Shown here: piece after piece, positions 1 to 8,260 of the stretch
How positions within the stretch are numbered: position 1 is the first letter of the stretch
Layout of the letters: every line of letters begins with the position of its first letter
Source of the DNA: Candidatus Villigracilis saccharophilus
Lineage (GTDB): Bacteria > Chloroflexota > Anaerolineae > Anaerolineales > Villigracilaceae
Reading direction: 5' to 3'
Assembly: GCA_016709305.1 (NCBI GenBank)
Contig: JADJNA010000013.1
Span: 24,104-88,103 of the forward strand
DNA: 64,000 nt
The notes under the pieces: generated by a model
Told to the model about the DNA's origin: nothing
The model's database searches: none
Seen by the model: the letters and a program-made list of their open reading frames with translations, nothing else
Translations under genes and position numbers: made by a program

Positions 1-717
1 GCGATGCTGGGATTTGCAAATGTGAAGGTGCACAAGAAACCGCGCGTGGCACTACTTTCTTCCGGTGATGAACTGGTTGAAGTGGACGCAGTTCTGACCG
101 CGGGCAAGATCCATGACTCAAATTCCTACGCGCTGGCCGCGCTCATGCAACAGGCAGGGGCCGAAGTGATCCGTTTGGGTGTGGCAAAAGATACACGCTC
201 ATCTGTGGAAGGCTTGCTGCAGCAAGCGGTGGCGCAAAATGTGGACTTGATCGTAACCTCCGCGGGGGTGAGCGTGGGCGCGTTTGACTTTATTAAAGAA
301 GTGATCGAGTCGAATGGCAGGCTGGATTTCTGGCGCGTGAACATGCGCCCCGGCAAGCCGGTTGTATTTGGAGAATATAACGCCACACCGTTCATTGGCC
401 TGCCGGGCAATCCTGTTTCTGCGTTCGTGGGGCTGGAGGTTTTTGTGCGCCCCACGCTTGAAAAGCTGAGCGGTCAATTGGATGGAAACAGGCGCACAGT
501 TAATGTAAGATGCGACGAGGAGATCGAGTCTGATGGACGCGAGAGTTATCTGCGCGCCAGAATACGCGATGAAAACGGGGTCCACTTCGCAACATTGACC
601 GGGCCGCAAGGCTCGGGAAACCTGCTCTCTCTCGTTCAGGCGGATGCTTTACTAATTATCCCCGCTGGTGTAAAATGCGTGCCTGTTGGTCAGGACGTTG
701 AGGCCATCTTATTATGA
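1..717 (+). CDS. moeA: Molybdopterin molybdenumtransferase MoeA, C-terminal part (5' truncated by window edge)
   Basis: MoeA inserts molybdate into adenylylated molybdopterin in the last step of molybdenum cofactor synthesis in the cytoplasm. The frame is open at the left edge, so only about 238 C-terminal residues are present. They cover the MogA-like domain (RVALLSSGDEL, GKIHDSNS, SAGVSVGAFD, RPGKPVVFG, LPGNPVSAF) and the C-terminal beta-barrel domain IV. The TGA stop lies 6 bases before the next start, so it is probably co-transcribed with the VKOR gene. Family assignment is firm; only the N-terminus is missing. Confidence 0.93.
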   Translation, partial: AMLGFANVKVHKKPRVALLSSGDELVEVDAVLTAGKIHDSNSYALAALMQQAGAEVIRLGVAKDTRSSVEGLLQQAVAQNVDLIVTSAGVSVGAFDFIKEVIESNGRLDFWRVNMRPGKPVVFGEYNATPFIGLPGNPVSAFVGLEVFVRPTLEKLSGQLDGNRRTVNVRCDEEIESDGRESYLRARIRDENGVHFATLTGPQGSGNLLSLVQADALLIIPAGVKCVPVGQDVEAILL

Positions 718-723
718 GGAAAC

Positions 724-1152
724 ATGGATAAATGGTTGTACCGTAGTTCGGTCGTGCTTGTGGTGCTGGGTTTACTGGTTTCAATTTACATGACCATTTA
801 CAAAGCCACATCCAACGACTCGATGTGTCTGGGTTCCGGGGACTGCTCCGCAGTGAATGCCAGCCGTTATTCTGAAGTGAATGGAATTCCCGTGGCAGCC
901 ATTGGCGTCTTGGGATATGTGGCAATTCTGGCGGTGCTGTATTTTGAGACTCGAAACGATTTCTTCAAAAAGAACGGTACACTCTTAATCTTTGGCATGG
1001 CGCTGACAGGGTTCCTGTTCACCGTCTGGCTTATTTATGTTGAGATCGCGTTACTGAGGGCGATCTGCCCATTTTGTGTTACATCACAGGTGGCAATGAC
1101 CATAATTTTCATTATTGCTGTCATGCGCCTAATCAGACAACCCCAATCTTAG
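724..1152 (+). CDS. Vitamin K epoxide reductase (VKOR) family membrane protein
   Basis: This 142-residue integral membrane protein has about four hydrophobic helices. Bacterial VKOR homologues reoxidise extracytoplasmic thiol oxidants by passing electrons to quinone, replacing DsbB. The expected cysteine pairs are visible: a loop pair C35/C41 (CLGSGDC) and the active-site pair C115/C118 (CPFC), with a conserved Ser/Asn-containing stretch following the loop pair. There is no fused thioredoxin domain. It sits 6 bases after moeA and 13 bases before a small Cys-containing acidic protein. A CcdA and a glutaredoxin-like protein elsewhere in the window fit an active disulfide system. Confidence 0.9.
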   Translation: MDKWLYRSSVVLVVLGLLVSIYMTIYKATSNDSMCLGSGDCSAVNASRYSEVNGIPVAAIGVLGYVAILAVLYFETRNDFFKKNGTLLIFGMALTGFLFTVWLIYVEIALLRAICPFCVTSQVAMTIIFIIAVMRLIRQPQS

Positions 1153-1165
1153 GAGGAAGCAAATA

Positions 1166-1402
1166 ATGCCCCGTATTAAGTGTCACTACATAGATTGCGT
1201 GTTCGTGGACGAAGGATATTGTTCCGCCGCCGCCGTTGAATTGGATCCAGATACTGGATGTAATACCTACTCCGCCACCGACGGTGTCGCCAAGAAAGCT
1301 GACGACTGGGATGAGGAAGAGGAAACAGAAGATTGGGACGAAGAAGAAGGCGATGAAGAAGACGATGACTGGTTGAACGACGACGAAGAAGACGAATTCT
1401 AG
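1166..1402 (+). CDS. Small Cys-containing protein with very acidic tail (DUF1540-like N-terminus)
   Basis: This 78-residue protein has two halves. Residues 1-40 hold four cysteines (C6, C11, C19, C32) spaced somewhat like the DUF1540 metal-binding-type motif. Residues 45-78 are almost entirely Asp/Glu with three Trp. A good ribosome site (AGGAGG) lies 12 bases before the ATG, which supports real expression. It follows the VKOR gene closely and is followed by a hairpin terminator. Function is unknown; a metal- or cation-binding role is only inferred from composition. The DUF1540 link rests on cysteine spacing alone. Confidence 0.7.
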   Translation: MPRIKCHYIDCVFVDEGYCSAAAVELDPDTGCNTYSATDGVAKKADDWDEEEETEDWDEEEGDEEDDDWLNDDEEDEF

Positions 1403-1436
1403 CTGCATCGCACTTCACTCAGAATTGATCCTACAA

Positions 1437-1467
1437 AAACAGCCTGCTCTTTGAGAGCAGGCTGTTT
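1437..1467. terminator. Bidirectional intrinsic terminator
   Basis: A perfect 14-bp inverted repeat (AAACAGCCTGCTCT / AGAGCAGGCTGTTT) with a 3-base loop lies between the acidic-protein gene and the convergent methyltransferase gene. The better T-run is on the minus strand (TTTTTG), but the hairpin should serve both directions. Confidence 0.75.
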
Positions 1468-1477
1468 CGATTAAAAG

Positions 1478-1543
1478 TCGTTGGCGAGGAGGGGGGTTGC
1501 TCTTCCTGACGAGACCTGCGACGTACGCGATTCGCAATGACAT
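1478..1543. repeat. Degenerate dispersed repeat with inverted ends
   Basis: The ends read GTCGTTGGCGAGGAG and TTCGCAATGACAT, that is, imperfect inverted copies of a GTCATTGCGAGG-type terminus, enclosing a G-rich segment (G6). A better-preserved relative lies at 31448-31518. Such short non-coding palindromic elements are common in Anaerolineae-like genomes (general knowledge). It abuts the stop of the methyltransferase gene. Confidence 0.45.
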
Positions 1544-2319
1544 CATTTCTTAAACTGATACAACAACACGCCCGCCGCGACTGCCAGATTTAACGAGCTT
1601 ACGCGTCCGTGCATGGGAAGTGAGACGGTCACATCACAGGCGGCAGTTTGTTCGGGCGACAATCCCTTTTGTTCGTTGCCCAATACCAAACTCCACGGCT
1701 CCTGCGGGATCAATGCACGGTAATCCGAATCCGCTTTGGCGGAGGTGCCGATGAGTTGATGCTTTTCCTGACGCGCCCATTTGATAAATTCATCGAAAGA
1801 TGTTTGAATGACCGGCTTCCAGAATAAAGTTCCCATGCTGGCGCGGATAACGGTGGGATGATATAGCTCCACGCCGCCATCGAGCATGAAGAGCGCATCC
1901 GCCCCAACCGCGTCCATGCTGCGTAAGACTGTCCCAACATTGCCCGGGTCTTGCGAGGCCACCAACGCCACAGCGCGCCGAATGGGTTTCAGGTCTTTGA
2001 GTTGTGTTTTCTTCTGGCGGACAATGGCAAGAATTCCCTGGGGATTTTCCTTGTCAGCCAGGGACTCCATTACTTGCGCTGTAACAGGCTGGGGCTGGAA
2101 GTTGAGGCGCGAGATCAGGTCATGCGCGAATGGACTGGTCAACAAGCCAGAGGCATACAAGATCGTCTCGACATCCCAGCCCGCTTCGACAACTTCGCCG
2201 ACATGATGGATGCCTTCCACAAGGAATAATCCGCTTTCAACACGCGCCTTCTTTTGGCGCAAAGCGCGCGCCTGTTTGATAAGTGGGTTACTTAGACTGG
2301 TGATCAATGGTTTGTGCAT
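1543..2319 (-). CDS. TrmH-family (SpoU) RNA 2'-O-ribose methyltransferase
   Basis: This SAM-dependent SPOUT methyltransferase probably modifies rRNA or tRNA. I chose the internal ATG giving MHKPLITSLSNPLIKQ (258 residues), because that is where the family's N-terminal substrate-binding domain begins (SNPLIKQARALRQKK, FLVEGIHHV) and because the longer frame would run into the divergent transporter gene. The C-terminal knot motifs are clear: SQDPGNVGTVLRSMDA, LVLGNEQKGLS and LPMHGRVSSLNLAVAAGVL. The exact target nucleotide cannot be read from the sequence. Confidence 0.9.
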   Translation of the reverse strand: MHKPLITSLSNPLIKQARALRQKKARVESGLFLVEGIHHVGEVVEAGWDVETILYASGLLTSPFAHDLISRLNFQPQPVTAQVMESLADKENPQGILAIVRQKKTQLKDLKPIRRAVALVASQDPGNVGTVLRSMDAVGADALFMLDGGVELYHPTVIRASMGTLFWKPVIQTSFDEFIKWARQEKHQLIGTSAKADSDYRALIPQEPWSLVLGNEQKGLSPEQTAACDVTVSLPMHGRVSSLNLAVAAGVLLYQFKK

Positions 2320-2439
2320 AGCCCCATTGTAAATGATTCTCATTTGGTCACGACAGTCAATTTCCAGGATCTTAATTTTTGACTTCCTTTTTCGCGATGG
2401 ATTGATTACACTGAATTTCGAACGTACAGGAGAATACCC

Positions 2440-3102
2440 ATGACCACCCTCTCTCAGAAAACCGAACAAGCAAATTACTGGCAATTCGCCTTATGGCTCG
2501 CGCTCTTTACTGTTTTTTATAATATTGCGGAAGGATTGATCTCGATCTTCTTCGGCATCAGCGATGAAGCCCTGACCCTCTTCGGCTTCGGCGTGGATTC
2601 GTTCATCGAGGTCATGTCCGGGTTGGGTATTCTTGCAATGGTCCTTCGCATTCGACAGAACCCGGATACATCCCGCACAAAATTCGAAGTGACGGCATTG
2701 CGAGTCACAGGCACGGCGTTCTATCTGTTGGCTGTTGGGCTTGGCGCAACCGCCATATACAATTTATTTGTTGCCCATAAACCAGAAACAACCCTTCCGG
2801 GCCTGATCATTTCCGTGGTGTCCATTACAGTTATGTGGGCGCTGGTGATGGGCAAACGGAAAGTCGGGCACGCGCTCAATTCCATGCCGATCCTTGCGGA
2901 TGCGAATTGCACAATGGTCTGCATATACATGTCGCTGGTGCTTCTGGCTTCCAGCCTGATCTATGAATTGACCGGCTTTGGATTCGTAGACAGCGTCGGC
3001 GCGCTGGGATTGATCTACTTCTCCTACAAGGAAGGCCGCGAATCCTTCGATAAAGCCAACGGACTGGAATGTGACTGCGAAGACGAAAATTGCAAGGAGT
3101 AA
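2440..3102 (+). CDS. Cation diffusion facilitator-like membrane transporter (divergent, short)
   Basis: This 220-residue protein with about six membrane segments resembles the CDF transmembrane domain: YNIAEGLISIFFG in TM1, FGFGVDSFIEVMSG in TM2, and ADANCTMVCIYMS where TM5 usually carries HxxxD. It lacks the normal C-terminal cytoplasmic domain and instead ends in a short Cys/acidic tail (CDCEDENC) that could bind metal. Metal export is inferred from the fold; the substrate is not predictable because the usual selectivity residues are replaced. It is divergent from the methyltransferase gene. Confidence 0.75.
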   Translation: MTTLSQKTEQANYWQFALWLALFTVFYNIAEGLISIFFGISDEALTLFGFGVDSFIEVMSGLGILAMVLRIRQNPDTSRTKFEVTALRVTGTAFYLLAVGLGATAIYNLFVAHKPETTLPGLIISVVSITVMWALVMGKRKVGHALNSMPILADANCTMVCIYMSLVLLASSLIYELTGFGFVDSVGALGLIYFSYKEGRESFDKANGLECDCEDENCKE

Positions 3103-3124
3103 GGCGTGGCTTATAATTCCATCC

Positions 3125-4348
3125 ATGAAAATATTTCGATGGCTGGCTTTTTCGTTGACATTTCTATTGATCTCGTGTCAGCCAGATAAATCTTCTACAA
3201 TTACGATCATTGAAAACGGGCAGGTGCAGTTCGTCAATTCGGCGGAACGTGTGCCATTGCTCCTGCTGACGCAAAATGGAATCACGATCCAACCCAATGA
3301 CCGTGTTCTGTTGAACGGCGTCTCGGTTCCGCTTGACCAGACCATCATTGAAACTGATCAAATCCAATTACAACTGCGCCGCGCAGTGACATTGACCCTT
3401 GTCACACCGCAGGAACAACAAACCATTCAAACCTCTGCGTTCACGGTGGGACAGGCTTTAGCGGATGCGGGATATGCTCTAACCAAAAATGATCTGATCA
3501 ACCCGCCTGCCGAAACCCCGATTACACAAGACCTGACGATCAACTACACACCCGCGCGCGAACTATCCATCCTCATCGGTGATCGTGAGATAAAAGTCCG
3601 CTCTGCCGCAGGGACGGTTGGCGATGCCCTTGCCGAGGCTGGGATCCCGCTCATTGGCGCAGATAGCAGCTCCCCCGCTGAGAGCGAAGCGCCGCCCGCA
3701 GATGGCAGTCAGATCAGTGTGGTGCGCATCCGCGAAGCCATAGAAGTCGCCTTGAAGCCGATCCCATTTACAGAAGAAGTGGTCACATCACCAGATGTTC
3801 CGTTCGGTGAAAAAGAAACCATCCAGCCCGGCGTGGAAGGACTCGCGATGACCCGCACACGAGTCCGCTATGAAAACGGGATCGAAGTGAGCCGTGTCCA
3901 GGAAGATGAAACTGTGATGCGCGAACCGCAGAAGCGCATTGTACAAAGCGGAGAGAAGATCGTGCTCTCGCCGGTCGGAGGAAATAATCCCAACGAATAT
4001 TGGACTGCGGTGGAGATGTACGCGACCGTATATTCACCCTGCGCCTCCGGTACGGGCGGATGCTCCTACGGAACCGCGAGCGGCGCGCGCGCAGGCTATG
4101 GCATCGTAGCGGTGGATTATTCCATTTATAGTTATCTGGCTGGGATGCGCGTGTATATCCCCGGGTACGGAACCGCCACCATCGGAGATACAGGCGGCGG
4201 CCCGATCATTGAATCAGCGTTCGGCGTGCCGCGCACAAAATGGATCGACCTCGGATACAATGACGGCGAATTGGGAAATATCTCCGGCTGGGTCACTGTC
4301 TACTTCCTCGCGCCTGCCCCGGCGGAGATCCCATATTTTATGAAATAA
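3125..4348 (+). CDS. YabE-like lipoprotein: DUF348 repeats, G5 domain and 3D domain
   Basis: I start at MKIFRWLAF, which gives a lipoprotein signal with lipobox LISC; the longer frame overlaps the upstream gene. After the signal come ubiquitin-like DUF348 repeats (TQNGITIQPNDRVLLNGV and a second copy), a G5-type segment (residues about 245-290, RVQEDETVMREP) and a C-terminal 3D domain (ATVYSPC, TASGARAGYGIVAVD, GDTGGG). The 3D domain is a double-psi barrel found in peptidoglycan-cleaving enzymes such as YabE and MltA, so a cell-wall lytic role outside the membrane is likely. yabE also lies near rsmA/ksgA in Bacillus, and rsmA is two genes downstream here. Confidence 0.88.
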   Translation: MKIFRWLAFSLTFLLISCQPDKSSTITIIENGQVQFVNSAERVPLLLLTQNGITIQPNDRVLLNGVSVPLDQTIIETDQIQLQLRRAVTLTLVTPQEQQTIQTSAFTVGQALADAGYALTKNDLINPPAETPITQDLTINYTPARELSILIGDREIKVRSAAGTVGDALAEAGIPLIGADSSSPAESEAPPADGSQISVVRIREAIEVALKPIPFTEEVVTSPDVPFGEKETIQPGVEGLAMTRTRVRYENGIEVSRVQEDETVMREPQKRIVQSGEKIVLSPVGGNNPNEYWTAVEMYATVYSPCASGTGGCSYGTASGARAGYGIVAVDYSIYSYLAGMRVYIPGYGTATIGDTGGGPIIESAFGVPRTKWIDLGYNDGELGNISGWVTVYFLAPAPAEIPYFMK

Positions 4349-4354
4349 GAACCA

Positions 4355-4404
4355 ATCCGCAGAAAAGGCAGATTCGCTGATTTTAAAAATTTAAATCTGC
4401 GGAT
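4355..4404. repeat. Inverted repeat in intergenic gap
   Basis: ATCCGCAGA and TCTGCGGAT form a 9-bp inverted repeat around a 32-base AT-rich centre containing GCAGATTCGCTGATTTT. It looks like a dispersed CGCAGATT-type repeat rather than a classical terminator, as no T-run follows the right arm. Confidence 0.4.
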
Positions 4405-4419
4405 CCCCCATTGAGTAAA

Positions 4420-5544
4420 ATGTCGCGCACACAAAAAAGCATCATCGCAATCCTTTCCCTGATCATTGCCCTGCTCCTCGGCGCAATCGGATTTACTGCG
4501 CTCCGTCAGTATCGATCCTTTGCAGACCAACCGCTTGGACCTGTGCTCCCATACACGCCCATCAGCCTGCCTCCCACATGGACGCCCGACCCAAGCATTG
4601 TTGTGCAAAACGGTAATGTCACACTCGTGCCAACGTTCTCTTATGCGACGAATACCCCGCAATCCTTTTGTGGCGGGCAGAGCGTGATGAACATCGTCGT
4701 GGTCGGCGCGGACTCGCGGGCTGATTCCTATCAATACGGTTTGGGAGACGCCATCCGCCTTGTACGCGTGGACTTCGTCACGCCCAAAGTGACTATCCTC
4801 GAATTCCCGCGCGACTTGTGGGTGGAGATCCCCCACATCTCAGACGATCTCGATGGACAGGATCATGAAAAATTAAATCAAGCGTATTTATATGGTCAGC
4901 CCGGCTTCGGTTATTGGGACGACCCAAGTGGCGGCCCCGGACTGCTCGCGCTGACTCTCAACTTGAACTTTGGCGTGAAAACAGATCATTATGTTTCGAT
5001 CAACATGCGCACCTTCGTCAATGTGGTCAACGCTGTGGATGGAATTGACATCAATGTTCCCGATAAAGCCGCATCCAAACTCTTCGGCCTGCCTGTTGGA
5101 GAGAATCACCTGAACGGCGACCAGGCGCTCAAGGTGGCGCGCAACCGTCAGCTGGGAACATTCGACCGCGCCGACAATCAGAACATCGTATTGTGTGCCC
5201 TGCGTAAGAAACTGACCAATCCCAAAGTGATGACTCAGATCCCTGACCTGATCGACTCGTTCCGCGACAACATCCTGACCGATTTCACGCCCGCCCAGCT
5301 TGGTCAGCTTGCCTGCCTCGGCACCAGACTACCCCCGCAAAATATTCAATTCGCCAGCTTCCCGCAGGAACTCTTCACGCAGACTCGCGTACTTGACCCC
5401 GTCTTTGATAAAAAGGTTTTCATCTGGGATGTGGATTTCGCCGTTCTGAGCGATTACGTCCGCCGCTTCCAGGCGGGAACCTGGCCCGTGCCGTCGCCCC
5501 CCTCCGCCTTTACCGAAGAAGAAACAGAGATCGTATGTCAATGA
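4420..5544 (+). CDS. LytR-CpsA-Psr (LCP) family protein
   Basis: LCP enzymes attach teichoic-acid-like or polysaccharide polymers to peptidoglycan at the outer membrane face. An N-terminal anchor (IIAILSLIIALLLGAIGF) precedes the LCP domain, with MNIVVVGADSR, the basic/acidic RVDF and FPRDLWVEIP segments, SGGPGLLALTLN and the later ALKVARNRQLGTFDRADNQ. I prefer the ATG (MSRTQK), but an in-frame TTG 9 bases upstream is possible; neither has a strong ribosome site. The 3' end overlaps rsmA. A second LCP gene lies at 49.2 kb. Confidence 0.9.
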   Translation: MSRTQKSIIAILSLIIALLLGAIGFTALRQYRSFADQPLGPVLPYTPISLPPTWTPDPSIVVQNGNVTLVPTFSYATNTPQSFCGGQSVMNIVVVGADSRADSYQYGLGDAIRLVRVDFVTPKVTILEFPRDLWVEIPHISDDLDGQDHEKLNQAYLYGQPGFGYWDDPSGGPGLLALTLNLNFGVKTDHYVSINMRTFVNVVNAVDGIDINVPDKAASKLFGLPVGENHLNGDQALKVARNRQLGTFDRADNQNIVLCALRKKLTNPKVMTQIPDLIDSFRDNILTDFTPAQLGQLACLGTRLPPQNIQFASFPQELFTQTRVLDPVFDKKVFIWDVDFAVLSDYVRRFQAGTWPVPSPPSAFTEEETEIVCQ

Positions 5545-6377
5545 ACAACTTCGCCTCCATTCCCGCGCTCGACGCCGCCACAGTCCTCAAACGTTTCCAC
5601 CTGCACGCCGATAAAAGCCTCGGGCAGAATTTTTTGCAGGACTCATACGCGTTGGAAAAGATCGCCCTCGCCGCAGAGATGCAAGCGGACGACTGTGTGC
5701 TGGAAATTGGTCCCGGCCTCGGCAGTCTCACCCGCTATCTGGCTGTGTCTGCCAAACAGGTGACAGCGGTCGAACTGGACCCGGACATGCTCGCGCCGCT
5801 CAAAGCCGTTCTCACACCTTATCAGAATGTGCGCGTGGTGCATGGTGATATTCTCAAGCTGTCCATCTCAGAGATCATTGACCAGCCAAATTATCTGGTG
5901 GTTGCCAATATCCCGTACAACATCACCTCGCTCATCATCCGCCATTTATTGGAGAGTGACCTCAAGCCCCGCCGCGTGGTATTGACCATCCAAAAGGAAG
6001 TCGCGGAACGTATTTGCGCCAAACCCGGTGACTTGAGTCTGCTGGCGCTCAGCGTGCAGGTCTATGGCAAACCCAGCATCGCCGCCATCATCCCCGCGGA
6101 CTCATTCCACCCCGTCCCCAAAGTGGACTCGGCCATTCTGCGGATCGACATCTACGATGAACCGCTCATCCCGAATGCATTGCTCAACAACTTCTTCAAA
6201 CTCATCAAGGCGGGTTTCAGTCAAAAACGAAAGACACTGCGCAATTCGTTATCTTCGGGTCTGCACATCCCCACGACCGAATCCGAATCCATACTCACCA
6301 AAGCAGGCATAGATTACATGCGCCGCGCTGAGACCTTGAGCATTGATGAATGGCGCAGGTTGTGCGACGCAAAATAA
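5535..6377 (+). CDS. rsmA: 16S rRNA dimethyladenosine transferase RsmA (KsgA)
   Basis: RsmA dimethylates two adjacent adenosines near the 3' end of 16S rRNA late in 30S assembly. The family motifs are complete: KSLGQNFLQD, SAM-binding VLEIGPGLGSLT, acidic VELD, the catalytic NIPYNIT and SFHPVPKVDSAILR. The length of 280 residues is normal. It overlaps the LCP gene; a second ATG six bases in forms an ATGA overlap with the LCP stop and could be the real start. Either way, translation is coupled to the cell-wall gene upstream. Confidence 0.95.
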   Translation: MSMNNFASIPALDAATVLKRFHLHADKSLGQNFLQDSYALEKIALAAEMQADDCVLEIGPGLGSLTRYLAVSAKQVTAVELDPDMLAPLKAVLTPYQNVRVVHGDILKLSISEIIDQPNYLVVANIPYNITSLIIRHLLESDLKPRRVVLTIQKEVAERICAKPGDLSLLALSVQVYGKPSIAAIIPADSFHPVPKVDSAILRIDIYDEPLIPNALLNNFFKLIKAGFSQKRKTLRNSLSSGLHIPTTESESILTKAGIDYMRRAETLSIDEWRRLCDAK

Positions 6378-6390
6378 AACGGATGCGGAC

Positions 6391-6953
6391 ATGGCTTTTG
6401 ATCCGGAAAAGCATCACAGGCAGGCGCATATTCCGTGATGGTCGTGACGCATCAGCGCGAATGTCTGTTTGGAAAGATCGAAAACGAAATCATGGTGTTG
6501 AATGAATTGGGGAAAATCGTTCAATGGGAATGGTTGGATTTGCCAAAACGATTCCGATATGTTGAATTGGGGGCATATATGGTCATGCCAAATCATGTGC
6601 ATGGTATTTTAATTTTCCGTGAAACCTTAGGGGCGACCCGCCATGATTTGACCAACGCCAGTGCTGGCAATACGCCCTTGCCAATCCTAACCACCGATGG
6701 CATTCGCGGGTCGCCTCAATCGCGTAGACCAAAACCTGCATCGTTGGGCGTGATCATTTCCCAATTTAAATCACGGGTAAAAAAACGGGGATGGAAAATT
6801 TCCACATTTAAACGAACGCCGATCTGGCAGCACAATTATTAAGAACACATCATCCGCAACGAACGTGAAATTGACTACATTTGGCGTTACATCGAATCCA
6901 ATCCCGCGCAATGGGATGATGACGATGAAAATCCGCGCCGAGCCATGCCGTGA
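6391..6953 (+). pseudogene. Decayed REP-associated (IS200-like, Y1) tyrosine transposase
   Basis: Three remnants line up with one Y1/RAYT transposase. The start MAFDPEKHHRQAHIP runs into a stop. A second frame from about 6435 has VVTHQRECLFGKIEN, the HUH-type MPNHVHGI and LGVIISQFKSRVKK. After a TAA at 6840-6842 the same frame continues as EHIIRNEREIDYIWRYIESNP to a TGA at 6951. So a 5' frameshift plus deletion and one in-frame stop (a tyrosine in relatives) have killed it. HUH transposases of this type act on palindromic repeats; no clear REP pair flanks it. Confidence 0.82.
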
Positions 6954-7038
6954 AATTTGCGGATAAATTTTCATGGCGTTGGGTTTATACTATCCAAAAT
7001 ATTTTCCCAATTCAAACTGAACATCGGAGGGCAATACA

Positions 7039-7563
7039 ATGACTGACTGGGTATCCTGGTTCCGTTATCAACTCAAAGCCAGCGCGGACGGTTTCGAATG
7101 GGCGCTTACTCAGATCCCCGCACATTTGCATGATCGACTGCCGCCCGACCCCGGCTACCTCGGCACATGGTCACCCGTGCGCCATATCTGGCATGTGACC
7201 GAATACGAAAGATGCCTTGTCATTCCTTCCATGCTGCAATGGCTGGATATTCCGAGTCCGCTGGAAGAGGAATGGCCCGATGATGACGAGACCTGGGCAA
7301 AAGTCACCGAGCGCGGACAAGCAGCGATCGTCTCGAATTTTCAGCGTGCGCGCCAGCAGCAGATCGAATTCCTTGAAAAATTAACAACCGTGGATTGGAA
7401 CGCGCCGCGCGAGACGCTCTGGGGTCAAAAGCCACTTTCGATGGTGGTGACCAAAACATTTCAACACACCTACGAGCACGCTGACACGCTCCTGAGGATG
7501 GGGCTGTGGTGGGAAGTGATCTTGGAGGAAGAAGCTGAAAAATCAAAAGACGCTGACTCATAA
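7039..7563 (+). CDS. DinB-family four-helix protein
   Basis: This 174-residue protein has the DinB/YfiT helical bundle pattern with the likely metal-binding histidines in WSPVRHIWHVTEYE and near the C-terminus (FQHTYEHADTLLRMG). DinB-like proteins are often thiol-dependent transferases or of unknown substrate. The start has a strong ribosome site (GGAGG, 12 bases upstream). It stands alone, with a hairpin following. The specific reaction cannot be assigned. Confidence 0.8.
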   Translation: MTDWVSWFRYQLKASADGFEWALTQIPAHLHDRLPPDPGYLGTWSPVRHIWHVTEYERCLVIPSMLQWLDIPSPLEEEWPDDDETWAKVTERGQAAIVSNFQRARQQQIEFLEKLTTVDWNAPRETLWGQKPLSMVVTKTFQHTYEHADTLLRMGLWWEVILEEEAEKSKDADS

Positions 7564-7579
7564 GCTTTAAGGTAAACCA

Positions 7580-7610
7580 GACATCCGAAGTCTATAAGAC
7601 TTCGGATGTC
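7580..7610. terminator. Hairpin, probable terminator after the DinB gene
   Basis: GACATCCGAAGTCT and AGACTTCGGATGTC form a perfect 14-bp stem with a 3-base loop, 17 bases after the DinB stop. The downstream T-content is modest, so it may terminate weakly or be a dispersed palindromic repeat. Confidence 0.5.
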
Positions 7611-7633
7611 TCTGTCTGATGCAAGGAGAACTC

Positions 7634-8215
7634 ATGTCAAAAAAGATCCTTTTCGCGGTCATCCCCATCATCATCCTCGCCTGTAATCTGCCGGGCGGAC
7701 TCATGCCTGTCAGCACCCCAAATTATATAGCGACCATCACCGCGCAGGCGGCTCTGCTTGCCCAACAGACGATGGTATCCTCCGCCCAAACGCCGTCCCC
7801 GCTGATCGTGCCAACCGAGGCAATCATTCAACCCACAGTTGCGGCAGCTCCGCCGGCAGAAGCGGTCATCCAATCCAGCCTGCCCACTGTGACCATGGAT
7901 GGGGGGACGGGATATGTTTTTTCCAGCCAGGCACTGACCAAGGATGAGCGCGACATATGGTGGAACGCGGCTCAGTTCGTTCCGGAGCGCAAAGTTCGAA
8001 TGGTTTCGCTAGGCATCATCAACAGCCCGGCCGATGTCAACTCGCTCACGTTTGCAGGCGCGTCGCCGGCGGTTTTTGAGCCGGTCATCGGAGAAGGCTA
8101 TGGGATCGAGATATCAAGCAATAATGAGAAAAAATATGCCATCATCCGAGTGATGAAGATCGAAAGCGATGGAAAAATAACATTTGATTGGGTATATCCT
8201 ATAATGGACCCGTGA
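7634..8215 (+). CDS. Lipoprotein of unknown function (paralogue of next gene in its N-terminus)
   Basis: The start at MSKKILF is preceded by AAGGAG; the five extra upstream codons are probably leader. The first 20 residues form a lipoprotein signal (IIILAC, then NLPGG). A Thr/Ala-rich linker follows, containing IATITAQAALLAQQ, a segment repeated almost exactly in the next protein. The remaining 110 residues (mostly beta by appearance) match no family I recognise. It is probably anchored to the outer face of the cytoplasmic membrane. Confidence 0.72.
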   Translation: MSKKILFAVIPIIILACNLPGGLMPVSTPNYIATITAQAALLAQQTMVSSAQTPSPLIVPTEAIIQPTVAAAPPAEAVIQSSLPTVTMDGGTGYVFSSQALTKDERDIWWNAAQFVPERKVRMVSLGIINSPADVNSLTFAGASPAVFEPVIGEGYGIEISSNNEKKYAIIRVMKIESDGKITFDWVYPIMDP

Positions 8216-8260
8216 CGAGCAATCCATAATTTGCAAGAAGGATACAGACCAGGAGCAAAC

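Noticed and set aside
1133..1408. Hydrophobic minus-strand frame of 91 residues
   Set aside because: It is the complement of the Asp/Glu-rich tail, whose codons read as Phe/Val/Ile on the other strand.
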